A DNA stretch of 64,000 nucleotides from Sunxiuqinia indica (lineage in GTDB: Bacteria > Bacteroidota > Bacteroidia > Bacteroidales > Prolixibacteraceae). Location: the NCBI RefSeq assembly GCF_009847015.1, contig NZ_WVEM01000008.1, positions 62,001-126,000 on the forward strand, written 5' to 3'. The stretch's first letter is position 1. Every line of letters begins with the position of its first letter. Shown one piece after another: positions 34,405 to 43,523 of this stretch. The translations under genes and the position numbers were made by a program. A model generated the notes under the pieces. It was not told where the DNA came from and searched no databases. It saw nothing but the letters and a program-made list of their open reading frames with translations.

Positions 34405-36657
34405 TCATTTTAATTCGGTTACAGCCCTCATATCGTCTACCAGTATTGTAAAGCTTCCCTTTTCCACAACCCGTTCCATATTTTGGTTCCATAATGAAAA
34501 TGCTTTATATGGAATTTTAATTTCAACTGGCTTTGTTTCATTTGGTAATAATTCAACCTTATAAAACGCCGCTAATGATTTCACAGGTGTTGTAACTGAA
34601 GCATAGTCATCACTTACATAAACAAGTATAGTCTCGTTAACAGGCAGGTTGCCGCTATTAAGCACATTAAACTTAACGCTTACCGGTTGTTCATTCGTAA
34701 GTTCACGATCTACCACCAGGTTACTATAAGTAACTGTGGTATAGTGCATACCCGAACCAAATTCATATAAAAACCCGGTTGGTTCGTCGTTATACTCCCT
34801 GAAATAGGCTGCCGGCCGGTGATTATAAAACGCAGGCAGCTGACCAGAACTTAGTGGAAAGGTTACTGGCAGTTTTCCGGAAGGATTATAACGACCAAAA
34901 ACAATATCGGCCAGAGCTTGTCCGCCAAACTCGCCTGGTTCCCAGGCGTAAATAATGGCACTGGCCAACTCTTTTGCTTTTTTAATGGCTCTGGGTTTAC
35001 CCGAAATAATAATAACTACAACAGGTTTACCGGCATCATAAGCAGCTTGTATCAATTCATCCTGCCTGCCAAATAAATCGATATTTGCTCCATCAGAGTT
35101 TTCACCACTGGTACGAACAACCGCTGTACTACGGGTAGGATTATCTCCCAAAACCAAAAACGTAATATCAGATTCTGATGCCCGTAACCTGGTCTCTTCA
35201 ATATCCTTATCAGAAATATTACTGTGGTCTCCACATGCGTAGTAATCCAAAGTAGGTTGTTCACTTTTAAAGGCATCAAAAATTGTAATCACCTGATCAT
35301 CCTTTTGCCTTGCCGACCAATCTCCCAGCACGGTTTGGTTGTTGGCATTAGGACCGGTTAAGAAAATCCGCATTTGTTTTAAATTTTCTAATGGCAACAC
35401 CTTGTTTTTGTTTTTCAACAACACCATCGATTTCTGTGCTGCTTCCAGTGCTATTGCCTTTGCCGTGTCTGATCGTAAGTTAACTGTAGAGGGATTTACC
35501 AATACCTGCTCAAAAAGGCCTAACCTGAACTTATGCCGTAAAATACTTTTTACAGCTTGTTCAATTCGTTTTTCAGGAATTTTGCCTTCTTCCACTTGAG
35601 CTACCAGCGTTTCAAAAAATCCAGGGCCATGCATATTGATATCAATACCGGCATTAACAGCTAATCTATTTGCGTCCTCTTGCGACGAGGCTATCTTATG
35701 TAGTGAATGAAGTCGTATCACATCCATCCAGTCACTAACTACAAATCCATTGAATCCTAATTTTTCCCGAAGTCGTGTTTTAAGTAAATATTCGTTGGCA
35801 TGACATGGAACACCATTCAAATCGTGATGAGCGGCCATAATGGTAGCAACTCCCTCGTTAATAATACTTTTAAACGGAGGCAACCATATTTCATTCAGCG
35901 CTCTTTCTGACACATCCATCGGGCTAAAATTAAGACCTCGTAAAGGTTGGCTTCCTGCCACAAAGTGTTTTCCACAAGCCAGAACACTTGCTTCCAATTC
36001 GTTATTTTGATACCCTTTAACCATAGCACGTCCCATTTCGCCAACCAAAAACGGATCTTCTCCAAAGGTCTCTCCTAAGCGGCCCCATCGCGCATCGCGA
36101 GCCACATCTACATTTGGAGAAAAGGTCCAGTGATAACCGGTTTGCCTCATTTCGTTAGCTGTAATGCTTGCGATTTTTTTCACCAGTAAAGTATCAAAAG
36201 TACTCGCCATCCCAATTGGTGTAGGAAAAACGGTTGCTCCTTCATACCGGGCATGACCATGTATAGCATCTTCAGCAATAAGCAATGGAATTTTAAGTCG
36301 GGACTGTAATGCTATGTTTTGAAGATAATTAGCTTCGTCTACTCCTTTAACAAGTAAAAAGGAACCAATCTCACCCTTTTTTATCTTAACTATTACATCA
36401 TTAACTCCCAGCCCCGGATAGAACTCTTTTTTATCGTGGTTCTCGATATCATCCATTTGGTCTGAACTTGTTAAGCCCTGCATGTACTTTAATCCTACAT
36501 ACTGGGTCATCTGACCAACTTTTTCTTCTAGTGTCATCCGGCTATAAAGGTCGTTAACACGCACCTCAACCGGAAGCCGGGGATTGAGATAGTCCTGTGA
36601 AAACGCCAGGAAAGCGTTTCCGATTAAAATGATAAAGATTATAGTTTTTCGAACCAT
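34405..36657 (-). CDS. GH3 beta-glycosidase
   Basis: The 750-residue protein has a signal peptide (to about residue 20), a GH3 N-terminal barrel with KHFVAGSQPLRG and the catalytic nucleophile Asp309 in VVSDWMD, a GH3 C-terminal domain (NANNQTVLGDWS, GDNPTRSTAVVRTSGENSDG), and a C-terminal fibronectin III-like domain (about 650-745). GH3 members are beta-glucosidases, beta-xylosidases or related exo-enzymes; the motif set resembles the beta-glucosidase/xylosidase branch. It would trim oligosaccharides in the periplasm. It lies 17 bases before GH28 gene 2. Confidence 0.93.
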   Translation of the reverse strand: MVRKTIIFIILIGNAFLAFSQDYLNPRLPVEVRVNDLYSRMTLEEKVGQMTQYVGLKYMQGLTSSDQMDDIENHDKKEFYPGLGVNDVIVKIKKGEIGSFLLVKGVDEANYLQNIALQSRLKIPLLIAEDAIHGHARYEGATVFPTPIGMASTFDTLLVKKIASITANEMRQTGYHWTFSPNVDVARDARWGRLGETFGEDPFLVGEMGRAMVKGYQNNELEASVLACGKHFVAGSQPLRGLNFSPMDVSERALNEIWLPPFKSIINEGVATIMAAHHDLNGVPCHANEYLLKTRLREKLGFNGFVVSDWMDVIRLHSLHKIASSQEDANRLAVNAGIDINMHGPGFFETLVAQVEEGKIPEKRIEQAVKSILRHKFRLGLFEQVLVNPSTVNLRSDTAKAIALEAAQKSMVLLKNKNKVLPLENLKQMRIFLTGPNANNQTVLGDWSARQKDDQVITIFDAFKSEQPTLDYYACGDHSNISDKDIEETRLRASESDITFLVLGDNPTRSTAVVRTSGENSDGANIDLFGRQDELIQAAYDAGKPVVVIIISGKPRAIKKAKELASAIIYAWEPGEFGGQALADIVFGRYNPSGKLPVTFPLSSGQLPAFYNHRPAAYFREYNDEPTGFLYEFGSGMHYTTVTYSNLVVDRELTNEQPVSVKFNVLNSGNLPVNETILVYVSDDYASVTTPVKSLAAFYKVELLPNETKPVEIKIPYKAFSLWNQNMERVVEKGSFTILVDDMRAVTELK

Positions 36658-36718
36658 TTATTTTCGATTTAGATTAGTGTTTATAATTCATACACTTTAA
36701 GGTTGAACAATTAAAGTT

Positions 36719-36784
36719 TCATAGCTCAACTCTTATATTAGTTACTTCTCCGGTATAATCTGTTTTATCAGTTCCTGGCTTTAG
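36719..36784 (-). pseudogene. C-terminal scrap of a lost PUL gene
   Basis: In the 140-base gap between the GH3 and esterase genes, the minus strand reads LKPGTDKTDYTGEVTNIRVEL and then TGA. This looks like the natural C-terminus of an exported glycan-active protein. No start or body remains, so a gene seems to have been deleted here. Confidence 0.4.
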
Positions 36785-36797
36785 GCGCGTCTATGAT

Positions 36798-38093
36798 CTA
36801 CTTTTTCAAGTTTTTATAAAGCCATTCATCAACCTCTTCCCATTGTTCAGGAAAAGTCCAATGTTCTGTTTCCAGATAAATATTCAGTTCTTTTGGCGCG
36901 TTTATTATGTTATAAGCAGCAAACATAGATGTTGGCGGGCAAGTGGGATCATTATACCCCCATGAATACCATCCCGGAATTTTTATTCTTTTTGCAAAAT
37001 TTACCGCATCATAATAAGGAGCTACCTTAACCCAATTGGGATGCTCTGCTTCGTTATAATTTCGGAACATATGAGGCCAACCTCCTGCCCGTCCTTGTAA
37101 ATACCCGGTAAAATCGCATAGCGCCGGGTAAAAGACTGCTAAATATTTTATTCGTGAATCCAAACCAGCAGTAACCAGAGACAATCCTCCGCCCTGGCTA
37201 GCTCCATAAACGGCAATATTTTCTCCATCAAATTCGTCCATCGAAAAAATATAATCAACAGCCCGAACACACCCCAGGTAAACCCGCTTATAGTAGTAGT
37301 TATCTAAATCATCTAATTTATTAGCCCAATAGGTTTTAAGCGCTCCACTTTTTAAATTTTTATAAACCTCATCGTCCATTCTCACAGAAATGCCATGTAT
37401 CCCTATTTTCAGGGTAATAAAACCATCCTCGGCTCTAAGATCCGAATCATAAGACCGCACTCCTGCTCCCGGCACTCTTAAAATTGCCGGATATTTACCA
37501 GGGGCTTTCGGTATTGACAAAACACCATAAATTCTGCTGTTTTTTATGTTGGCTATATTGAGTTCATAAACATTTATTTTTGAAGTACATAACTCCGGCA
37601 AAAGCCTAAGTTTTGCATCAATAGGTATCGCTGCCAATTCTGCTTTTGCTTGTGCCCAAAATGCATCAAAATCGGTTGGATTTTTTACTGTTGGTAAAAT
37701 ATTCTGAGGCTCAAAAGCAGCTCTTCCTTTGCCTTTATATATCCTGTTATTTACACTTACTGATACTTCGCACCCCAAAAAACCGGGAGTATTAATTTTC
37801 ATTCCAACAATATGGGCTTGCCCGGTTTCGGATAGAATATCACCTTCTTCCATGGGAGGCATTTTCTCCAATCCGAGTGTATACTGAATTTTAACATCGG
37901 GCACCAACCGGCCATCTTGCAAAATTTGCACATCAAAATTGGCCTTTTCGCCTAATTTATAGTTCCAGTCGGTGTGGTCTGGAGTTACTATAACTTGTAC
38001 TCTTGATTTCGCCGGTTGGGCATAAAGCGTGTTGATGCTTTCTATCGAAAATAGGACAACAACACATAATATCCTTATTAATTTTAGTTTCAT
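36798..38093 (-). CDS. Acetyl-xylan-esterase-like (CE7-type) alpha/beta hydrolase
   Basis: The 431-residue exported protein has a signal peptide, a beta-sandwich N-terminal region (about 30-130), and an AXE1/CE7 domain from NPTDFDAFWAQAKAEL. The catalytic set is visible: nucleophile Ser in GASQGGGLS, Asp in YNDPTCPPTS, and His in ETEHWTF. CE7 enzymes remove acetyl groups from sugars. In this locus the likely job is deacetylating the glycan or its fragments. It ends the gap containing the 36,719 gene scrap and starts two bases before the stop of the jelly-roll gene. Confidence 0.87.
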   Translation of the reverse strand: MKLKLIRILCVVVLFSIESINTLYAQPAKSRVQVIVTPDHTDWNYKLGEKANFDVQILQDGRLVPDVKIQYTLGLEKMPPMEEGDILSETGQAHIVGMKINTPGFLGCEVSVSVNNRIYKGKGRAAFEPQNILPTVKNPTDFDAFWAQAKAELAAIPIDAKLRLLPELCTSKINVYELNIANIKNSRIYGVLSIPKAPGKYPAILRVPGAGVRSYDSDLRAEDGFITLKIGIHGISVRMDDEVYKNLKSGALKTYWANKLDDLDNYYYKRVYLGCVRAVDYIFSMDEFDGENIAVYGASQGGGLSLVTAGLDSRIKYLAVFYPALCDFTGYLQGRAGGWPHMFRNYNEAEHPNWVKVAPYYDAVNFAKRIKIPGWYSWGYNDPTCPPTSMFAAYNIINAPKELNIYLETEHWTFPEQWEEVDEWLYKNLKK

Positions 38094-38095
38094 AA

Positions 38096-39058
38096 TTATT
38101 GTTTATCAGTACTATTCCAAACTTTGTAATCATCCCAGTACAGGCGTGTAGACTTCCCTTTGGAATTTATATAGTTTATAATTTCGCCCGAGGTATAAAG
38201 CTTAAATGGATTATGATGCGTAAGTCCATCGGGGCTGGCACATTCCGGATGATGTGTCCAGTTGTGGATATTAAAAATTTCTGTTTCTTTTTCATCAACA
38301 ACAGCTACAAGTTGGAACCTTCCATGAATCTTGTCGCCTTCAACAAAATTCACTTTAAGTGCCATCCATTTACCTGTAGGTACTGCAAAATTATTTTGGG
38401 TTTCATCCCATATAACTTCTCCCGGTTTTCTGGGCTCCTGAACATAAACCTGCCCATGTATGGCAAATCTTAAAGAATCAATGCCTTTGCCTGGTTTATT
38501 TAAACCAACTGTTATACGAAACCCTGTTTCCGGTTTTTCCCATGGAGAATCGTTCCAAAACTCCATAAGTGTAAACCAGGTAAAGGCATTTGGATAGGAC
38601 TTTAAAACATCCAAATCTTTAGGCAAAAACAAACGAATGGAATAGGTTAACGTCTTAAATCCTTCTCTACAATTATACATATTGGCCTGTATACGACCTT
38701 TTTTCCCGTTGAATACATTGGGCTTGTCGATTTCAAAAAGAGCGACTTTGTTTTCAGGGTCTAAAGGATCAGGAACAATCGTGGCACTGCGCATAGATTC
38801 GTCTCCATCCTGATAGTATATTTTAAATTCACAATTATTGGGGTCGCCTTCAAGATTGGTTTCCCAGTTTCCTTTTGAGGTATTTAAGCTATCTGTGCCT
38901 TTTACTTCGGCATCTTTGTTATCAATTTGAGTAATGGTAGTTCCTTTTTCAAAACCCGAACTGAAAATTAATTCATTCGATTGGCCAAAGGCAAACGGCA
39001 CCAAAAACATGCACATTGCTATACAAACCAATCTGATTTTACTATTGTAGTGTTTCAT
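38096..39058 (-). CDS. Exported jelly-roll protein, candidate polysaccharide lyase
   Basis: The 320-residue protein has a signal peptide (cleavage near AFGQS) and a single concanavalin/jelly-roll-like domain: a beta-strand pattern with GRIQANMYNCREGFKTLTYSIRLFLP, HGQVYVQEPRKPG, PTGKWMALKVNFVEGD and the end STRLYWDDYKVW. The layout recalls the heparin-lyase-like polysaccharide lyase group, but I cannot point to catalytic residues, and a binding role is also possible. A lyase would make the 4,5-unsaturated ends that the GH88 enzyme encoded next to it removes. It overlaps the GH88 gene by 17 bases. Confidence 0.6.
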   Translation of the reverse strand: MKHYNSKIRLVCIAMCMFLVPFAFGQSNELIFSSGFEKGTTITQIDNKDAEVKGTDSLNTSKGNWETNLEGDPNNCEFKIYYQDGDESMRSATIVPDPLDPENKVALFEIDKPNVFNGKKGRIQANMYNCREGFKTLTYSIRLFLPKDLDVLKSYPNAFTWFTLMEFWNDSPWEKPETGFRITVGLNKPGKGIDSLRFAIHGQVYVQEPRKPGEVIWDETQNNFAVPTGKWMALKVNFVEGDKIHGRFQLVAVVDEKETEIFNIHNWTHHPECASPDGLTHHNPFKLYTSGEIINYINSKGKSTRLYWDDYKVWNSTDKQ

Positions 39059-40247
39059 CGCTATTCAGTTTTAGTAATGCCTCAAGGAAATAATAGTCGG
39101 CATAAATTAAAGGAGCGTCTATTTCCGAGTTTTTAGGAAAATGCCCAACACTGTGCTTTAAAAGAAACCCGCTATTTGTTTCAATTTCAGCTAAATATTC
39201 CGGCCCCGACAATGTGGAAAGCATTTTCGTTGCCGATTGGGCATACCATAAAGCATCTTCCTCATTTACAAAATCTTTCAACTCCAGAAGTGCGGAAGCG
39301 ATAACAGCTGCCGCCGATGCATCACGTTTTGCCGCGGGAATATCCGGCGCATTAAAATCCCAATACGGTATCATATCATCAGGCATATTAGGATGGTTAA
39401 GGATATAATTGGCTATACCTTTTGCATGATTCAAATATTTCTGATCTTTTGTGAACCGATACATCATTGTAAATCCATAAAGCCCCCAACCTTGTCCTCT
39501 GGCCCATGCTGATTCATCGGCATAACCCTGAAATGTAGTTTTCTTTTCTACAGCGCCGGTAATCGTATCATATGATACTACATGATAGCTGCTAAAATCA
39601 TCTCGAAAATGGTTTTGCATCGTTTTATCGGCATGAGAAATGGCAATTCTGGTGAGGGTGGAGTCGGCGAATTCTTTTCCAGCCCACATGAGCATTTCCA
39701 AATTCATCATATTGTCGATAATAACCGGGTATTGCCATTTTTTATTCCATGATGAAGAATCCCATGACCGGATACAGCCTACCACGGCATCAAAACGTGT
39801 AGCGAGAGAATAAGCAGACTCTTTAATTACATTTTTATAAGTTTCGTTACCGGTTATTCTGTAAGCATTTCCGAAGCTACAAAACATCATAAAACCAAGA
39901 TCATGGGTCGTTGTGTTCGTTTTTTCCTTTTCTAAAACCGCTAAACTTCTTTCAGCCTGCAATAGTAATAGCGAGTCTTGTGTTTTCTGATAAACATAGA
40001 ATAAACAACCGGGGTAAAAACCACTACACCAGTCATTTGATTTACGCGCAATTAGCTTGTTATCTTCGGCACTTCGTGGAAATTTATTATAGGGAAGTAA
40101 ACCTGCCAGGTATTTGTATTGCGAGTTTGCACGCTCAAAAACAGAATCGATAATTATTCTGTCCGGAACGTCCTTTTCTTGGTTATTACACCCACAAACT
40201 ACAAATAGTAATACCGTAAAGCATGTCAATATTAATGTCTTCATCAT
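39042..40247 (-). CDS. GH88 unsaturated glucuronyl/galacturonyl hydrolase
   Basis: The 401-residue lipoprotein (signal TLILTCFTVLLFVVCGC) is an alpha/alpha-barrel enzyme of GH88. It has WCSGFYPGCLFYVYQ, THDLGFMMFCSFGNAY and IIDNMMNLEMLMWA, the two regions with the catalytic and water-activating Asp residues, and ESAWARGQGWGLYGF. The family removes 4,5-unsaturated uronic acid from oligosaccharides made by lyases, so its presence implies a lyase step. ATG 40247 (or 40244) is used; the in-frame TTG at 40256 is less likely. Gene ends overlap on both sides. Confidence 0.92.
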   Translation of the reverse strand: MMKTLILTCFTVLLFVVCGCNNQEKDVPDRIIIDSVFERANSQYKYLAGLLPYNKFPRSAEDNKLIARKSNDWCSGFYPGCLFYVYQKTQDSLLLLQAERSLAVLEKEKTNTTTHDLGFMMFCSFGNAYRITGNETYKNVIKESAYSLATRFDAVVGCIRSWDSSSWNKKWQYPVIIDNMMNLEMLMWAGKEFADSTLTRIAISHADKTMQNHFRDDFSSYHVVSYDTITGAVEKKTTFQGYADESAWARGQGWGLYGFTMMYRFTKDQKYLNHAKGIANYILNHPNMPDDMIPYWDFNAPDIPAAKRDASAAAVIASALLELKDFVNEEDALWYAQSATKMLSTLSGPEYLAEIETNSGFLLKHSVGHFPKNSEIDAPLIYADYYFLEALLKLNSDETLQ

Positions 40248-40252
40248 AACTA

Positions 40253-41938
40253 TCAATTAAATCTTGCTTTCATTTCCCTTGCACTTTCAACTCTGTCGAT
40301 ATTCACATCTTCATACATCTCTTCCAATTTGAAAACCATGTCTTCATACAAGGAAGGTTTTTCTTCTGACAAATCATTTGTCATTTGCGGATCCGCCTCG
40401 ATATCGTATAATTTATAGCTGTTGGGTTTCTGATATACCTTATCACTATAAGCATACAGCACATAGTTATTGTGCCTGATAACAACCTGTGGTGGAATCC
40501 CCTCTTTTAAAGGCTTATTCCCAACATACCTTTGGTTATATCCCTCGCCCTTCAGTTCCCAGTTCTGCCTGCGTTTTTCAAACTGCCAGTACAAAGGATT
40601 TTCACGTTCAACGGGTTTGTTGTTTAGCAGATAATCGTAAATACTTACGCCATCTGTTTTTAGATCAGAATTTAGACTGACATTAGCAAAATCACATATT
40701 GTTGGCAGCACATCGTAGTTTACATTTGGAATGTCGCACACGCGAGGAACTATTTTTTCTTTCCACGAGATCAGTCCCGGTACCCTGATACCACCTTCGT
40801 ACAACTGTCTCTTTTGTCCACGTAACGGATAACTCGTTCCAAAACACCGGCCCGAGGCAGGGTTGGTTCTCCACACTTCCGGCCCGTTATCCGAAGAGAA
40901 AAAGATTATCGTATTTTCTCTTAACGCCATAGAATCCAAAGCTTCGATTAACCGGCCTATTTGATGATCGAGATAGGTTACATTTGCGTAGTACTGGTCT
41001 TTATCGGGGTCTCCGGTAGTATACATGTTATTGTATTCATCAGGGTTGGAAATAAATTCGTGAACGGCATCGTACGACAGATACAAAAAGAAGGGCGTAC
41101 TTTTATCTTTAGTTTTAGATAGCCATTTCAACGCATTATCTGTAATAATTTTACTTGAAAATCCCTTAATTACACCAAGTGGGTGCCCATCTAAATCAAA
41201 GAAATCTCCCGGATTTTTTTGTGAATTTTTCTTTAGAGCTGTTGTTAAATGCGGATTTTCTTTGGTTACCATTCCATAATCAAAACCCTGCTGTTTCGGA
41301 AAAGATCCTGTTTTACCGGTCCAGGCGTCAGGGTCATTCCAATCGGCACCATTCAAATGCCATTTCCCAAAGATGGCGGTACTATAACCTTTTTCCTTTA
41401 GAAGCTCGGCTATTGTAATCTCTTTTCCACTTAAAAAAATGCGATCATTATCTTTCTCGTCGCTTATAAACAAATCAATATTAACCCTATTTGGTATTTT
41501 CCCGGTTAAAAGACCTGCCCGTGACGGGGAACATACCGAAGAGGAGGCATACTGTTGGGTAAAAACTACAGATTGCTGCGCAAGTTGGGCTAACTTTGGA
41601 GTTTTTATATGGGGGTTACTAAATTTATTCAGTCCCTGAATCTCGAAATTAACATCCCCATATCCTAAATCATCTGCCAGTATGTATATAATATTAGGTG
41701 CGGAAACTGCTTCATTATTTGATGGATTATTAAACGAATAAAAAACCGCCACTACCAGTACAATTGCCCCTGTGAAGATTAAAACAATCGATTTTTGAGC
41801 AAGCGACTTCCCCCGAACTTTAACATTCGGTTGCTGCTGATGCATCATTCCATTTCGAAATATGAAAAATAGCTGCACCTTTGCGAAGCCTGCAAATGCA
41901 AGTATTGATTGGCAAAACCTTATGATGATTGATTTCAT
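40253..41938 (-). CDS. Sulfatase, S1 family, with unusual membrane-anchored N-terminus
   Basis: The 561-residue protein is a type I sulfatase with Cys136 in CSPSRAG (formylglycine site), NIIYILADDLGYGD (metal Asp pair) and FFSSDNGPEVW. Its N-terminus is odd: about 80 residues with two hydrophobic stretches (about 10-28 and 48-68, KSIVLIFTGAIVLVVAVFYSF) instead of a plain signal peptide, so the enzyme is probably anchored in the membrane. A start at Met31 or Met32 (41,848 or 41,845) would leave only the second segment. Substrate sulfate position is unknown. Confidence 0.88.
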   Translation of the reverse strand: MKSIIIRFCQSILAFAGFAKVQLFFIFRNGMMHQQQPNVKVRGKSLAQKSIVLIFTGAIVLVVAVFYSFNNPSNNEAVSAPNIIYILADDLGYGDVNFEIQGLNKFSNPHIKTPKLAQLAQQSVVFTQQYASSSVCSPSRAGLLTGKIPNRVNIDLFISDEKDNDRIFLSGKEITIAELLKEKGYSTAIFGKWHLNGADWNDPDAWTGKTGSFPKQQGFDYGMVTKENPHLTTALKKNSQKNPGDFFDLDGHPLGVIKGFSSKIITDNALKWLSKTKDKSTPFFLYLSYDAVHEFISNPDEYNNMYTTGDPDKDQYYANVTYLDHQIGRLIEALDSMALRENTIIFFSSDNGPEVWRTNPASGRCFGTSYPLRGQKRQLYEGGIRVPGLISWKEKIVPRVCDIPNVNYDVLPTICDFANVSLNSDLKTDGVSIYDYLLNNKPVERENPLYWQFEKRRQNWELKGEGYNQRYVGNKPLKEGIPPQVVIRHNNYVLYAYSDKVYQKPNSYKLYDIEADPQMTNDLSEEKPSLYEDMVFKLEEMYEDVNIDRVESAREMKARFN

Positions 41939-41981
41939 TTTTTATTTATCTGAATAAATAATCTTAACTACTACTAACAAA

Positions 41982-43502
41982 TTACTTTCTATGTTTTATC
42001 TCATTTAATACACCTTTCATTTCCTCCACCTTTTCTGGAAATTCACTGGCAACATTTTTAGTTTCTCCCGGATCATCATCTAAGTTGTACAGTTGTGGTG
42101 TGTTCGTTAACCCTGTTTCAACGTCTTTATTTAGCAACCAACCGGGTGTTGATTGTTCCTGAGGCTCGATATATTTCCAGCTTCCAGCCCTTAATGCCAA
42201 TGTAAAGGCTTCTTCAACCATTATCTCCCTACCGTTATTGCTCTTTCCCAACCAGGCATCAATATGGTTTTCACTATCAGGCGCACACTCCTCTGAAAGT
42301 TTCCCTCCGGCTAAACTTGCCAGCGACGCAAACAGATCAACCTGATTGAGCATTGCAGAACTTTCTCCCGGTTTTATCTTTCCGGGCCAGAATACAATTG
42401 TTGGCATTCGGGTACCTGCCTCATAAATTGAATATTTAGCCCCTCTGTAAATACCTGCCGGTTTATGATCTCCGAGTAACTCTACAGCCTTGTCAGCATA
42501 TCCATCATCCAGTATAGGCCCGTTATCACTGGTAAAAATCACCAAAGAGTTTTCAAGAAGCTTTGACGCTTTCAGGTGATCTATTAACGCTCCAACACAC
42601 CAATCCATTTGAGCAATTGCATCGCCACGTGGCCCCATTGAAGACTTTCCTATAAACCTTTTATTTGGTGCACGAGGCACATGAATATCATGAAAAGCGA
42701 AATAGAGAAAAAAAGGATTTTCCTTATTCTCTGTAATAAAGTGTTTTGCCTTATCGGTAAGTACAAATGGAAAATTCTCATCTTTCCACAATGCCTCTTC
42801 ACCGCCACTCATGTAGCCAATTCGGCTGATGCCATTAATTACTGTTTGGCTATGTTGCGGATCTGCTTTTTGTTTCAGGCTATCTGGATTTTCAAATCCT
42901 GTTGGGTACCCATCCAATTTTTCTAAATAATTAACTTCTATGGGGTTATCAGGACTCAAGCCCATTACCCGCTGATTTTCAACAAATACACAAGGTACAC
43001 GATCTCCCGTAGCCGGAATTAAAAAACTATAGTCAAACCCAATTTCTTTGGGGCCAGGAGTAATTTCCTTATTCCAATCTACCTTTCCCATTCCTAAACC
43101 TAAATGCCACTTGCCAACAACAGCCGTTTTATATCCATTTTTTTGGAGCATAGAAGGTAATGTTTCACTATCGGGGTTGATTATTAAAGGAGCATCTCCG
43201 GGTAGTACTTTGGCCTTATTACGAAAAGCATAACTCCCTGTTAATAAAGAATAACGCGATGGTGTACATGTTGCAGCAGAGCAGTGTGCATCCTGATGGT
43301 TTATTCCGTTTTGAGCTAAAAAATCAATATTGGGTGTTTTCACGCCTTTAGCGCCATTAATTCCAATATCGCCAAACCCAAGATCATCGGCATAAATAAT
43401 AATGATATTAGGTTTAGAAACAGCCACCTCTTCTTTCTGCGGTTTAGATGTACAGCTAAAACTAAAGATTAATAAAATCAGGTATATTTTGTATGTTTTC
43501 AT
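41982..43502 (-). CDS. Sulfatase, S1 family lipoprotein (arylsulfatase A-like)
   Basis: The 506-residue protein has a lipoprotein signal (IFSFSC) and a full type I sulfatase domain: NIIIIYADDLGFGD, formylglycine Cys79 in CTPSRYSLLTG, GKWHLGLG and FTSDNGPILDDG. The segment HCSAATCTPSRYSLLTGSYAFR is typical of exo-acting arylsulfatase-like PUL enzymes. It lies between two other sulfatase genes with short gaps (43 and 21 bases). The precise sulfate removed is unknown. Confidence 0.9.
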   Translation of the reverse strand: MKTYKIYLILLIFSFSCTSKPQKEEVAVSKPNIIIIYADDLGFGDIGINGAKGVKTPNIDFLAQNGINHQDAHCSAATCTPSRYSLLTGSYAFRNKAKVLPGDAPLIINPDSETLPSMLQKNGYKTAVVGKWHLGLGMGKVDWNKEITPGPKEIGFDYSFLIPATGDRVPCVFVENQRVMGLSPDNPIEVNYLEKLDGYPTGFENPDSLKQKADPQHSQTVINGISRIGYMSGGEEALWKDENFPFVLTDKAKHFITENKENPFFLYFAFHDIHVPRAPNKRFIGKSSMGPRGDAIAQMDWCVGALIDHLKASKLLENSLVIFTSDNGPILDDGYADKAVELLGDHKPAGIYRGAKYSIYEAGTRMPTIVFWPGKIKPGESSAMLNQVDLFASLASLAGGKLSEECAPDSENHIDAWLGKSNNGREIMVEEAFTLALRAGSWKYIEPQEQSTPGWLLNKDVETGLTNTPQLYNLDDDPGETKNVASEFPEKVEEMKGVLNEIKHRK

Positions 43503-43523
43503 TTTAATTGATTTATCAAAAGT

